The notes beneath the pieces are model-generated. The model saw only the letters and a program-made list of their open reading frames with translations, did no database searches and was not told the origin of the DNA. A DNA stretch of 64,000 bases from Cardiocondyla obscurior (Eukaryota; Arthropoda; Insecta; Hymenoptera; Formicidae): assembly GCF_019399895.1 (NCBI RefSeq), contig NC_091879.1:3303001-3367000 (forward strand). The letters run 5' to 3'. A program made the position numbers and the translations under genes. This document shows positions 28,401-36,136 of this stretch, piece after piece; position 1 is the stretch's first letter; each line of letters starts with the position of its first letter.

Positions 28401-31400
28401 CGTGTTCTTCAGCGAATTTAATCGCGCCGAGCGTGGACCGATCTGCTACGGTAAAAGTGACCAGGAAAATCAGGAAGTTATAGGACCTGGACTTGATTTC
28501 GCGCCGCTCGTCTTCCAGAGTATCTTCTACGTCGACACAAAAAAAGGTTTTGTCTTGAAGAGATTTTTCAATTCGCTCTTTAGTAATTCTAAATGACAAG
28601 CGATACTTTAAACGGCTTGTTATTTGTCGTATTTTTTATTTGCACAAATTGCATAATTAATCTGCATTTAATATCTATTAAAAATTAAATAAAAATGTTT
28701 TGTATGCACTTTTGATCGAAAAATACTTCAACTTATATTTTTGTCTCATTGCGCAAATTTTCTGAACATGTACATAACTTGATAATCGTTTCTGTTTTTA
28801 AGATATAAATATCTAAATGTAATTTAATTACTAAAAGTATCTTAATCCCGAGAAATGTGCCCCTCTATTACCGAGCAATATTTATATGTATGTACCTTTG
28901 AATGTGAAATCACAAGCATTTGACAAATACAAACATTAAATAGTTATTTTTGATATGAAATCTTGTTTGGGTGCGAAAGCTGCAATTTTGCACGCCAGTG
29001 CCAACCAATCGCTGCGCACTTGACGAAACTATGTCGCGCAGATTATCCTTGGAGTATGCCTGATAAACGTTACTTTGTTCGCTTTCAGCTGAAGTGAAGA
29101 TGCCTAGCGGAAACGTGGACAAGCCAGTTATTGAAGACAATCACGACGGCACGGTATCCATCAAGTACGAGCCGAGGGAAGAGGGCCTCCATGAGATTTA
29201 TGTGAAATTCAACGGCGAGCACGTTCAGGGTAAATTAATCCATTCATCTCGCAAATTAACAGCGATTACACAATCGCGAGGTACGATCGATCATGAGAAG
29301 ATTTCGCAGGGCGTCCAAGAATAACGTGCTAATGTCCGTCGCGCATGCGGTCCGCGCGATCCTGAAACACAGGGGCTATATGAAATTTCATTTTCCGTGT
29401 AATGAATCTCGCGAGCGCCAATTTACGCTAATAAATATAACAGATCTCTCCGTCTGACGAATTAATTTACTTCACGTAACCATCGTTAACCTCGGTAGCT
29501 CCTAATCACCTCTCGTTTCTTTAATGAAAAAGAAAATATGATATCTTGTTGCATTGGTACTTGGCTCGGAATAGTTATTTCGTAAGAAATTATATAAATA
29601 TAAATTTCTATAAAGAAATACTTTTTTTTATTTAATAAATTTATAAAGTTAATAAATAAAATGTTCTATTTAATATCTTTATTAATTAAAATAAAATTAA
29701 TAAATATATGTTTTATATATATTTTTCCATAAATTTTATATTTATATGATCTTATTATTAGGTTCCCCCTTTAAATTCCACGTCGATTCTTTGGCGAGCG
29801 GATATGTAACAGCGTATGGACCAGGTTTGGTTTACGGCGTCTGTGGTGAACCTGGAAACTTTACCATTTCAACGAAAGGCGCCGGTGCGGGTGGTCTTTC
29901 GTTGGCTGTCGAAGGGCCCAGTAAGGCCGAAATAAGCTGCCACGATAACAAAGATGGCACGGTGTCAGTATCTTATCTACCTACCGCGCCCGGAGAATAC
30001 AAGATTACTGTTAAATTTGGCGACAAACATATCAAGGGAAGTCCTTTCGTCGCCAAAATCACAGGTAAGCGCATTAGAATTATTTTGTTATTACGATTTA
30101 TGATTAATAAAAAACGGGATACTAAATTGTTAAATAATTAGTGTAATATTTGCAATTCTTCGTTGACGCATAATTTTTATAAAATAACTTTTTTTTTTTC
30201 TCTTGTAATAAAGGAATTAAATATTATTTTTAGGCGAAGGTCGTAAAAGAAATCAGATCTCCGTAGGTTCTTCCAGCGAAGTTCAACTACCAGGCAAAGT
30301 GTCTGACGCCGATATCAAGTCTCTAAATGCGTCCATCACAGCTCCCAGTGGTTTAGAAGAACCGTGCTTTTTGAAAAAGATGCCGGGAAGCGGCAACATG
30401 TGCGTGTCGTTTACACCGCGCGAAGCAGGCGAGCACACTGTGAGCGTTAAAAGGATGGGTAAACACATACCGAACTCGCCCTTTAAGATTGATGTGAAGG
30501 ATCGCGAGGTGGGCGATGCGAAAAAAGTCAAAGTTTCCGGTCCCGGTTTGAAGGAGGGAAAGACTCACGTAGAGAACAAGTTTTCGATCGACACGAGGAA
30601 CGCTGGGTTTGGCGGTCTTTCTCTCTCGATGGAGGGTCCGAGCAAAGCCGAGATTCAGTGCAAGGACAACGAAGATGGCACTCTAAACATCTCGTACAAA
30701 CCCACCGAACCCGGGTACTACATTATGAACCTCAAGTTTGCAGATCATCACGTTGAGGGCTCGCCGTTTACAGTCAAGGTTAGCGGGGAAGGTAGCAATC
30801 GACAGAGAGAGAAGATTCAGAGACAACGGGAGGCTGTACCGATCACCGAGGTCGGCAGCCAATGCAAGTTGACTTTTAAGATGCCTGGTATCACATCCTT
30901 CGACCTCGCTGCCACTGTTACATCACCCGGCGGCGTCACCGAGGATGCCGAGATTAAGGAAGCCGAGGATGGAATCTACGCGGTGGCGTTTGTACCCAAG
31001 GAGTTGGGTGTACATACAGTATCCGTACGTTACAAGTCCATGCACATCCCCGGCTCACCCTTCCAATTTACAGTGGGACCGCTTAGGGACGGCGGTGCCC
31101 ACAGGGTCCACGCAGGCGGTCCTGGCTTGGAGAGAGGAGAACAAGGCGAACCCTGCGAGTTTAATATCTGGACCAGAGAAGCTGGAGCGGGCACTCTCGC
31201 TGTCTCCGTCGAAGGGCCCAGCAAGGCGCAGATAGACTTCAAGGATCGCAAAGACGGCAGCTGCTACGTTAGCTACGTCGTCAGTGAACCTGGTAAGTCA
31301 CGAAAGTATATTCATGTTCAAGGTGATTGTTACAAATTTCGCGCAAGGTCGCGTTGAAAATTATTGTATGCTCGTACAGAGTTAACACACGTTATTGAAT

Positions 31401-34400
31401 GCTAATTCGGAACTGTAACATTGGTAGAAATTGCCAATTCGTCACTTGAAGTATCCATAAAATGTTACAATCGACAGGGTGGAAATGTGCCAACGTCAAT
31501 TCTATTTTACTGTATCGTTTTCGCTCAACCGCCGAGACGCCAATGGAGAAAATGATCGGAGACGATTAGCGTTTCGAGAATATAACAATCCGTGCTTTGC
31601 CAAGTTAGCTTTGTTAAACGATTTATGCACCCTTTGCGTCGCGATGGATTATTCACCGCACGCGCATGCATAGAATCGATTGCGTGCTGTCGCTCGAGTG
31701 ACTCATGAGCGTTCCAAAATTATCCCCACGAATTTTATGGATAACCGGTGAGTATCGGCGCGAGCTAAATCATCTGTGACGCGGCAGCCCGTTGGATTTA
31801 ACATGCGCGAATTTAATTATCCAGCAGTTAAATACTTGAAAACCTCCTGAATAAATTAACGTTATTTCATCTTCAATTGCATGGTGAGAAATAAAAAAAA
31901 AATTCTATCAGACCTACTAAATTTATTTTGTAAAACTTTTTTTTTTAATATTTAAAATTTATTTCTAATTTTTTTTTTCTTAATAAGTATTTTGCGATAA
32001 TCTTGCAATCGTTTTTGATAAAATTATATTTATTTTTAATAGCCGTAATAGAAGTGGCTCCTGTTAATAGTAGAGCACCCGTCACGCATTTACACGCGAG
32101 TAATATTGAGTTTACACGCGCAACGTAGCCGCGAACGTAGATCAACATTGGTTACCCGCAAAGTGTTAATGAATCTGGCTCGTTGATCCGTCGACACCCA
32201 TGCTCGTTTACCCCTCTTTTCCGTCCTGCTGATCACCCAGATCTCTCACTCTACTTCTCTCTCTCTTTCTCTCTCTCTCCGGTTCCCGAAATATCACCGT
32301 CTATATTTGTTAAGGTGGATCCACATTTTGGCCCCGCAGTTGGCTACTCGCGGCTGGACGCGGATTAGCACGCGATGGTTATATTTGGGCCCCGCGGGAA
32401 CGGGCTGCGTCCCGGTGGGGGGATCGACAGGGGGTTCGCGGGCAAAACAGAAATGCGGGGGTGCAAGGTACGGAAGGGGGGAAGAAAGCTCGCCGACGAA
32501 TCGAGATCAGGATCGAGCCGAAGAAAAGTAGTGGTACGCGACCCACCTTCGGCTGCAGCTGCGATAGCTCGTCTTTTTCTCTCTTTTTCACCCTTTTGCT
32601 TTCATCTTGCTCCCTTTTTTTTCCCCCTTTTATTTGAGACCCCCTGGCGACCATCTAACTTAATTTCGTCCGTTTGTCTCTCCCGAAGTTCCCTCTTCGT
32701 TTTCCCAACATTGAATTTTTACTTTCGGCGAGACCCGTGACGTATCACGTAACTCGGGGTTAATGGCTACCTTCACAGCCACCACGAACATCGTTCTGAC
32801 CGGAAACGAGCCTCAGGAGCCTCAATCTGGCGATGGTTAGTTTGATTTTCGGGCGAATATCTCTCTCGCAAATTTTTGTCCTGATCTGTTGAGACGAAAA
32901 AAGCAACGTAACTATTTTTTGGATACTTTGAATTATGTAAATGTCAATTAAACTAATTTAATTTACGATAAAGGATATTATAAATTGTAGCGAAATGTAT
33001 AAATTGTTATATATTTTTTTATTCGATAAATTAGAAATTATTATTTCAATTATTAAGAAAAGACCAATCTACTACATTATCTATAATCAATTTATTTACA
33101 TCTTCCTTTGATTTTCAGGAGAATACAGGGTAGGAATTAAGTTCAACGATCAGCATATCCCCGACTCACCGCACAGGGTTTACATCTCGCCGGCGATGGG
33201 CGACGCGCACAAACTCGAGGTCGCGCAGTTCCCTGAGAGCGGAGTGCAGCCTGACAAGCCGTACACTTTCCTGGTGCGCAAGAACGGCGCCAAGGGCGAG
33301 CTAGATGCAAAGGTAAGGCCGCCCTGTCGATCGGCAAGGACGATCTGCGGAGCTGAACGCGACAACCGCGATACATCCCCTTGCGAAAGAGAAGAGGCGC
33401 GCCGTAAATAACTCGCGCGTGCGAAACAGCCGGTGGCGTCGCAACAGACCGCGTAGGTGGGACCGCGAACGTATTTTTACTATTCGCCATATGCACGTAG
33501 CCGGATGAGTCACACAGAGGATTTCGACACATGTTAGCGAACCTCCGTCGTCCTCGCGATGACTCCTCTCAGTGGTCACGCTCTCAAAAACCACGATCGT
33601 TTTATTTTTCTCTCTTCGACTCTGTGATTTCGACGATGTCGTCTTAAAAACGCTGAATTATGTGATTCCATATATTTACCCTTCGCAAGGCATTATACAA
33701 TCTGTATCCTCTTTTTTTTCTTTTTTTGACAACATGATAGAAGTTTCAGCAACAAGAATTTTACAAGTTTTTTCGATTTTTCTTACAGATCGTGTCCCCG
33801 AGCGGCATCCAAGATGACTGCTTTATTCAGAGCATCGACTCAGACACATACTCGGTGCGGTTCATGCCGACGGACAACGGTATCCATCAGATTCATATCA
33901 AGTTTAACGGGGTGCACATAACAGGCAGCCCGTATCGCGTCAAAGTTGGTAAAGTGGACGCTGACCCGGCGGCGTTACACGCCTACGGCAACGGTTTGAA
34001 GGAGATCAAAACGGGTCAGAAGACCGACTTTATTATCGACACATGTAACGCAGGTAGCGGAGCGTTAGGTGTTACTGTAGACGGGCCCAGCAAAGTTGCC
34101 ATGGATTGTACTGAAGTCGAGGAGGGCTACAAGGTTAGGTATACTCCATTGGTACCGGGCGATTACTACATCAGCGTCAAGTATAACGGCTATCACATCG
34201 TAGGTTCACCGTATAAGGTTCCTTGCACAGGTGGGTTTTTTTATAATATACCGTATATACAATTTGTAAATTATTTAAAAAATTATTTTCAATACTTTAT
34301 ATTTTATTTATTCGAAGAAAAATTAAATATTGTTTATTTTAGGTGCGGATTTGGCGGAAAGAGGTGCCCAAGAAACAAGCTCAATCGTAGTTGAGACTGT

Positions 34401-34823
34401 GCAAAAGGTTTCAAAAAGCAGGCAAGCTGGGCCGGTGTTACCGTTGTTTAAGTCCGACGCAAGCAAAGTCACGAGTAAAGGCATGGGTCTGAAGAAAGCT
34501 TATCTAGGGAAACAAAATCAGTTTACTGTACACGCAGGAGATGCCGGTACGTAGTTGCTGCAAGCGTTATCACAAATAAATTTAATCTTTTATTTTTTAA
34601 TTAGTATTCAAAGTCGTTGATTACCATTGTAATTGCAGGCAATAATATTCTGTTCGTGGGTGTGTACGGACCCAAAGGGCCATGTGAGGAAGTTTACACG
34701 AAACACACGGGTCGCAACAATTACAACGTGAGCTACTTAGTGCGTGAGCGGGGCGAATACATCGTGATCGTCAAATGGGGTGACGACCACATTCCCGGCT
34801 CGCCCTACAAGGTCGAAGTTTAA
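4120..34823 (+). CDS. cher: Filamin (cheerio/filamin-A type), full gene, 22 coding exons
   Basis: Filamins are large cytoplasmic actin cross-linkers that link F-actin to membrane receptors and signalling proteins. Coding exons were joined as 4120-4462, 9578-9921, 10045-10172, 11344-11482, 11602-11886, 11978-12294, 12452-12878, 13057-13272, 13402-13789, 15168-15737, 16935-17279, 17429-18042, 18146-18444, 20158-20296, 24349-24574, 29089-29229, 29762-30064, 30234-31292, 33119-33312, 33789-34230, 34343-34546 and 34639-34823. All junctions are GT-AG with matching phase, giving 2,435 residues. The protein has an N-terminal pair of CH domains (about residues 30-135 and 157-260), then 22 Ig-like filamin repeats marked by a GPGL-type start and an SPF-type end. 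Hinge 1 lies near residues 1519-1570 and hinge 2 near 2307-2345. The C-terminal repeat corresponds to the dimerisation repeat of the family. Start choice: the ATG opens the conserved CH1-containing frame. Confidence 0.93.
4463..9577 (+). other. Filamin intron 1
   Basis: A 5.1-kb intron splitting the actin-binding head. It is mostly AT-rich, with a poly-A tract near 7081-7097 and a GC-richer patch around 8640-9080. Open frames in that patch overlap on both strands without any recognisable domain. I see no nested gene. Long first introns often hold enhancers, but none can be identified by eye. Confidence 0.6.
9578..9921 (+). CDS. cher: Filamin exon 2: end of CH1, linker, start of CH2
   Basis: Residues 115-229. 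It completes CH1 with the hallmark [17 protein letters not shown], passes through an acidic linker (GDDGEDKG), and starts CH2 at about residue 157 ([13 protein letters not shown]). [20 protein letters not shown] is the CH2 core. The acceptor is TTTTGCAG; the donor CAG|GTTCGC is weak, but phase 0 matches the next exon. Confidence 0.95.
10045..10172 (+). CDS. cher: Filamin exon 3: end of CH2
   Basis: Residues 230-271. It carries [20 protein letters not shown], the end of the second CH domain, and a basic tail that links the actin-binding head to the first Ig repeat. It ends in phase 2 (AG|GTGAGA). The partial codon can be completed by exon 4 directly or through the microexon at 10764. Confidence 0.95.
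10764..10778 (+). CDS. cher: Candidate 15-nt in-frame microexon of filamin (adds S-I-P-P-P)
   Basis: Fifteen bases are flanked by a pyrimidine-rich acceptor (TTTCTCGGTCGCAG) and a consensus donor (GTAAGT). Exon 3 leaves two bases (AG) of a codon. Including the microexon gives AGC ATC CCG CCG CCG CG|A and so inserts five residues, with proline predominating, between the actin-binding head and Ig repeat 1 without changing the frame. Inclusion is inferred from splice signals and phase only. Confidence 0.5.
11344..11482 (+). CDS. cher: Filamin exon 4: first half of Ig repeat 1
   Basis: Residues 272-318. It opens with [13 protein letters not shown], the classical start of the first filamin repeat, and continues to DDPKGNKLP. 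The first base completes an Arg codon with either exon 3 or the microexon. It ends in phase 0 at CCG|GTAAGA. Confidence 0.95.
11602..11886 (+). CDS. cher: Filamin exon 5: end of Ig repeat 1, start of repeat 2
   Basis: Residues 319-413. Repeat 1 ends at [10 protein letters not shown]. Repeat 2 starts at [15 protein letters not shown] and runs to [11 protein letters not shown]. Acceptor TTTTAG and donor CAG|GTAAAA are both in phase 0. Confidence 0.95.
11978..12294 (+). CDS. cher: Filamin exon 6: end of Ig repeat 2, start of repeat 3
   Basis: Residues 414-518. Repeat 2 ends at [10 protein letters not shown]. Repeat 3 begins with [12 protein letters not shown], where Arg stands for the usual Pro of GPGL. 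The donor is CA|GTATGT in phase 2, so the Gln codon is completed by the first base of exon 7. Confidence 0.92.
12452..12878 (+). CDS. cher: Filamin exon 7: end of Ig repeat 3, repeat 4
   Basis: Residues 519-661. Repeat 3 ends at [11 protein letters not shown]. Repeat 4 spans [13 protein letters not shown] to [10 protein letters not shown], and includes the [17 protein letters not shown] core that is strongly conserved in insect filamins. Acceptor is AAATTAG, donor AAG|GTAAAC, phase 0. Confidence 0.95.
13057..13272 (+). CDS. cher: Filamin exon 8: most of Ig repeat 5
   Basis: Residues 662-733. It begins [16 protein letters not shown] and runs to [12 protein letters not shown]. Acceptor TTTTGCAG and donor ATG|GTACGG keep phase 0. 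Confidence 0.95.
13402..13789 (+). CDS. cher: Filamin exon 9: end of Ig repeat 5, repeat 6, start of repeat 7
   Basis: Residues 734-862. Repeat 5 closes at [10 protein letters not shown]. Repeat 6 runs from [14 protein letters not shown] to CPIKVNVQ, and repeat 7 opens with [11 protein letters not shown]. The donor CCAA|GTGAGT is phase 1. The Thr codon after GLEP is completed 1.4 kb downstream. Confidence 0.94.
13790..15167 (+). other. Filamin intron 9
   Basis: AT-rich in its first half, with a GC-rich last 300 bases before exon 10. An open frame through the GC-rich end is in a different frame from exon 10. I see no alternative exon or RNA gene. Confidence 0.6.
15168..15737 (+). CDS. cher: Filamin exon 10: Ig repeats 7 and 8, start of repeat 9
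   Basis: Residues 862-1052. It completes [14 protein letters not shown], an insect-filamin hallmark, and ends repeat 7 at NQPYRLTC. Repeat 8 spans [12 protein letters not shown] to GSPFQAIVV, and repeat 9 opens with [11 protein letters not shown]. Acceptor is CTCGCAG; the donor CACG|GTACCG is phase 1. The exon is GC-rich compared with its flanks. Confidence 0.94.
15738..16934 (+). other. Filamin intron 10
   Basis: AT-rich intron of 1.2 kb with long A and T runs and no recognisable feature. The reading frame upstream of the acceptor happens to stay open with Met codons, but reads as pyrimidine tract, not protein. Confidence 0.6.
16935..17279 (+). CDS. cher: Filamin exon 11: end of Ig repeat 9, start of repeat 10
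   Basis: Residues 1053-1167. Repeat 9 continues from [14 protein letters not shown] to [11 protein letters not shown]. Repeat 10 starts [15 protein letters not shown]. Acceptor ATTTTGCAG and donor AGAG|GTAAAC, phase 1 on both sides. Confidence 0.95.
17429..18042 (+). CDS. cher: Filamin exon 12: Ig repeats 10-11, start of repeat 12
   Basis: Residues 1167-1372. Repeat 10 ends at GSPFKIEVV. Repeat 11 runs from [13 protein letters not shown] to SSPFKVKVL, and repeat 12 opens with [11 protein letters not shown]. Acceptor CTTTCAG; donor GTG|GTGAGT, phase 0. Confidence 0.95.
18146..18444 (+). CDS. cher: Filamin exon 13: end of Ig repeat 12, start of repeat 13
   Basis: Residues 1373-1471. Repeat 12 ends at [10 protein letters not shown]. 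Repeat 13 starts with [14 protein letters not shown] and lacks the GPGL motif. Donor AAG|GTGAGT, phase 2. The divergent repeat is the one next to the first hinge. Confidence 0.94.
18445..20157 (+). other. Filamin intron 13
   Basis: A 1.7-kb AT-rich intron. Nothing beyond short random open frames was seen on either strand. Confidence 0.6.
20158..20296 (+). CDS. cher: Filamin exon 14: end of Ig repeat 13
   Basis: Residues 1472-1518. It encodes [20 protein letters not shown], then [15 protein letters not shown]. The closing SPF motif is replaced by DGF, fitting a divergent repeat before a hinge. Donor ACG|GTAAGT, phase 0. Confidence 0.93.
20297..24348 (+). other. Filamin intron 14
   Basis: A 4.05-kb intron before the hinge exon. 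It contains a GC-rich patch at about 20880-21340 that includes a GT/GC microsatellite, and otherwise AT-rich DNA with poly-A near 24019-24042. No nested gene was recognised. Confidence 0.6.
21205..21260. repeat. Imperfect (TG)n microsatellite
   Basis: A run of TG dinucleotides interrupted by TC, TT and CG steps, inside filamin intron 14. Confidence 0.8.
24349..24574 (+). CDS. cher: Filamin exon 15: hinge 1 and N-terminal strands of Ig repeat 14 (long isoform)
   Basis: Residues 1519-1593. The first 50 or so residues are a charged, Arg/Gln/Ser-rich non-Ig segment ([16 protein letters not shown] and [11 protein letters not shown]), matching the position of filamin hinge 1. The exon then gives [20 protein letters not shown], which aligns with the start of the human repeat that follows hinge 1. 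Phase 1 at ACTT|GTAAGT joins exon 16 to give TVT-S-EVKMPSG, so no exon is missing between 24574 and 29089. Confidence 0.9.
24575..28257 (+). promoter_or_regulatory. Filamin intron 15, likely containing an internal promoter
   Basis: The first 1.1 kb is AT-rich. From about 25690 to 27830 there are CpG-rich blocks on a scale not seen in most other introns of this gene. The alternative first coding exon at 28258-28546 lies just downstream, so a promoter for a short filamin transcript is expected in this interval or immediately before that exon. The exact start site cannot be read from sequence. Confidence 0.4.
28258..28546 (+). CDS. cher: Alternative first exon of a short filamin isoform (ATG at 28321)
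   Basis: The frame is open from an in-frame TAG at 28255. The first ATG is at 28321, with a purine at -3. It encodes [17 protein letters not shown] and later [20 protein letters not shown], which carries a GPGL start and the strands that open a filamin repeat. The end AAAAAAG|GTTTTG is phase 1, as needed to splice to exon 16, though the donor is weak beyond GT. No pyrimidine-rich acceptor in the right phase precedes it, so it behaves as a first exon. Joined to exons 16-22 it gives 917 residues (Ig repeats 14-22, no CH domains, no hinge 1). Drosophila cheerio is known to make a short C-terminal filamin of about 90 kDa; equating the two is inference. Confidence 0.7.
28547..29088 (+). other. Intron between the alternative first exon and filamin exon 16
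   Basis: AT-rich intronic sequence ending in a good pyrimidine-rich acceptor (GCTTTCAG). No other feature was seen. Confidence 0.6.
29089..29229 (+). CDS. cher: Filamin exon 16: core of Ig repeat 14
   Basis: Residues 1594-1640. It encodes [20 protein letters not shown] and ends at KFNGEHVQG. Both sides are phase 1. This is the common acceptor exon for the long-isoform exon 15 and the short-isoform first exon. Confidence 0.95.
29762..30064 (+). CDS. cher: Filamin exon 17: end of Ig repeat 14, repeat 15
   Basis: Residues 1641-1741. Repeat 14 closes at SPFKFHVD. Repeat 15 runs [16 protein letters not shown] to GSPFVAKIT, with [18 protein letters not shown] in the middle. Acceptor TTATTAG and donor ACAG|GTAAGC, phase 1. 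Confidence 0.95.
30234..31292 (+). CDS. cher: Filamin exon 18: Ig repeats 16-18, start of repeat 19
   Basis: Residues 1742-2094; at 1,059 nt this is the largest coding exon. Repeat 16 starts after GEGRKRNQ and ends at NSPFKIDV. Repeat 17 spans [12 protein letters not shown] to GSPFTVKVS. Repeat 18 follows a basic linker ([11 protein letters not shown]) and ends at GSPFQFTVG. Repeat 19 opens [14 protein letters not shown]. Even and odd repeats alternate in style as in vertebrate rod domain 2, where repeats pair. Donor CCTG|GTAAGT, phase 1. Confidence 0.95.
32242..32280. repeat. (CT)n microsatellite
   Basis: An imperfect CT-dinucleotide run within filamin intron 18, just before the GC-rich segment. 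Confidence 0.75.
32763..32835 (+). CDS. cher: Candidate second alternative first exon of filamin (ATG at 32763)
   Basis: An ATG opens [20 protein letters not shown] in a coding-like codon mix and reaches a GATG|GTTAGT donor in phase 1. That is the phase required by filamin exon 19, giving [14 protein letters not shown] at the junction. The product would be 365 residues with part of Ig repeat 19 and repeats 20-22. Base -3 is T, a weak start context. Evidence is phase, donor and codon appearance only; a chance open stretch is possible. Confidence 0.35.
33119..33312 (+). CDS. cher: Filamin exon 19: end of Ig repeat 19, start of repeat 20
   Basis: Residues 2095-2159. It encodes [20 protein letters not shown], then [19 protein letters not shown]. 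Acceptor ATTTTCAG in phase 1; donor AAG|GTAAGG in phase 0. Confidence 0.95.
33313..33788 (+). other. Filamin intron 19
   Basis: A 476-bp intron, GC-rich at its 5' end and pyrimidine-rich at its 3' end. No other feature was seen. Confidence 0.6.
33789..34230 (+). CDS. cher: Filamin exon 20: end of Ig repeat 20, repeat 21
   Basis: Residues 2160-2306. It starts [17 protein letters not shown], closes repeat 20 at [10 protein letters not shown], and carries repeat 21 from [14 protein letters not shown] to [10 protein letters not shown]. By comparison with vertebrate filamin this region corresponds to repeats that bind integrin and other membrane partners; that assignment is family knowledge. Donor ACAG|GTGGGT, phase 1. 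Confidence 0.95.
34343..34546 (+). CDS. cher: Filamin exon 21: hinge 2 and start of Ig repeat 22
   Basis: Residues 2307-2374. About 40 non-Ig residues ([14 protein letters not shown] to GPVLPLF) form the hinge before the last repeat. Repeat 22 begins with [18 protein letters not shown]. Donor GCCG|GTACGT, phase 1. Confidence 0.94.
34639..34823 (+). CDS. cher: Filamin exon 22: C-terminal Ig repeat 22 and stop
   Basis: Residues 2375-2435, ending at a TAA stop. It encodes [18 protein letters not shown] and closes with [16 protein letters not shown]. It matches the C-terminal repeat that dimerises filamin in characterised members. Confidence 0.96.
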
Positions 34824-34874
34824 ACCGAGCCAGCATTCGGACCGGATGCAGTATGCACATCCGCAACGACAGTC

Positions 34875-34880
34875 AATAAA
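34875..34880 (+). terminator. Polyadenylation signal AATAAA for filamin
   Basis: A canonical AATAAA lies 52 nt after the stop codon, so a very short 3' UTR is possible. A second AATAAA lies at 35246-35251 and would give a 3' UTR of about 0.45 kb. Usage cannot be judged from sequence. Confidence 0.45.
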
Positions 34881-36070
34881 ATAGAGTCACGCGTCATTTC
34901 GTTATAAACCGCACGGGTCTTCGAGTTCACGTTCAACTTCGCCGAATCGTCGATGTAAAAACGAGATAAGTGCCAATTTAAATTCTCGATCGTAAGCTCG
35001 TAGCTCGATGTTAATTATTTGTTGGTGAAAAAAAAAATATCTGTTTAAAAAGATCCGGCCTACGTCGAAACGACATACACACACGTTATTTCGATTTCTA
35101 GAATAGCAGTCGTATATGGAAGATAATTGTGACCCTGGCGATAAAATCGCGATATGACCTCTCACCTAGACCTCACAACTCGTCTGCTCAGTCCTTCTGA
35201 AGTTCTGGAACATGTTGGAATTTTAGAATTGACGGTGAAGTGTGAAATAAATCGATTAGAGTTGCGGTTACCAGTGAGAAAGGGTTGAAACGACGACATA
35301 AAGAAGTACGTAGGTCAATTACTTGTTGTTTGTTCAAAAACCAATTGTGCCTTTGATTCGACGTAAGTACAGAAATATATTCGACAGAGAATCACACACA
35401 TGCAGTATCATACACAAAGACACCCGCAAAGACGTAATCACGTCTCACTCAAGTCAGACCCTGATTACATTACGTTATATATTATCGGTTATTGAACAGA
35501 GAAATAACCGAAACTGCTTTTCGACGATTTCGAAGTGTTCGAATATATCGTAAAATAGTTAAAAGTAAAGAAAACGCATATATTCTTATATGTATTTTTT
35601 TCGCATACTCGACGTTCCCAGTAATGATTCTTAAGGGCACAAATTTAACTTTAATAATATGGGAATATACATTAATATTTAAATTATAATTTGATAAAGC
35701 TTAATTAATATAACTTTTGAGAGTTGTTTTAACTCTAAACAAGCGAGAAAGCGTGTACGTAGGAAAGATATCTTTCTTATTTTGAACTGTTCAAAATATT
35801 CTGAAGGAGTTCCTCAAAAATTACGATCGGCAGTTTCGATCATTTCTTTGCAGGTATAGATTAAATATACTCTGAAACTGATTATAATAATAATAATAAT
35901 ATAGCAATTAAATAAATAATATATTTATTATGGATTTCTCGTTTACTGTCTCATCCTTACGAGAAAGCATACTTGCTCGCGTGATGTGAAGCAAGCGATG
36001 CTTGGTGATTTTTGGAATAATTAAAGCAGCGAGAGAGAAAAGGCCAAGCGTAAACATTTGACCTAATAAG

Positions 36071-36136
36071 TTAAATTAATTTTTCTTTAAATTAAATTAA
36101 ATCTTTTAATTTAATTTAAAGAAAATTAATTTTATA
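36071..36136. repeat. Near-perfect AT-rich inverted repeat (hairpin)
   Basis: Two arms of about 30 bp, built on CTTTAAATTAAATTAA and its complement, are separated by only a few bases. The DNA could form a cruciform, or the transcript a long hairpin. No flanking target-site duplication or transposon ends were identified. Confidence 0.75.

Larger units (their letters stand above)
31293..33118 (+). other. Filamin intron 18, with a GC-rich CT-repeat region
   Basis: A 1.8-kb intron. AT-rich DNA up to about 32170 gives way to a CT-rich and then GC-rich segment at 32180-32760. That segment lies directly upstream of the ATG-containing candidate exon 32763-32835, so it could be an internal promoter. 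Confidence 0.5.

Noticed and set aside
28355..28546. Splicing of exon 15 into the 28.3-kb exon at a CCAG at 28351-28354
   Set aside because: The site has the right phase but no pyrimidine tract. Exon 15 joins exon 16 directly with a better match to the filamin repeat, so the 28.3-kb segment is better read as a first exon.
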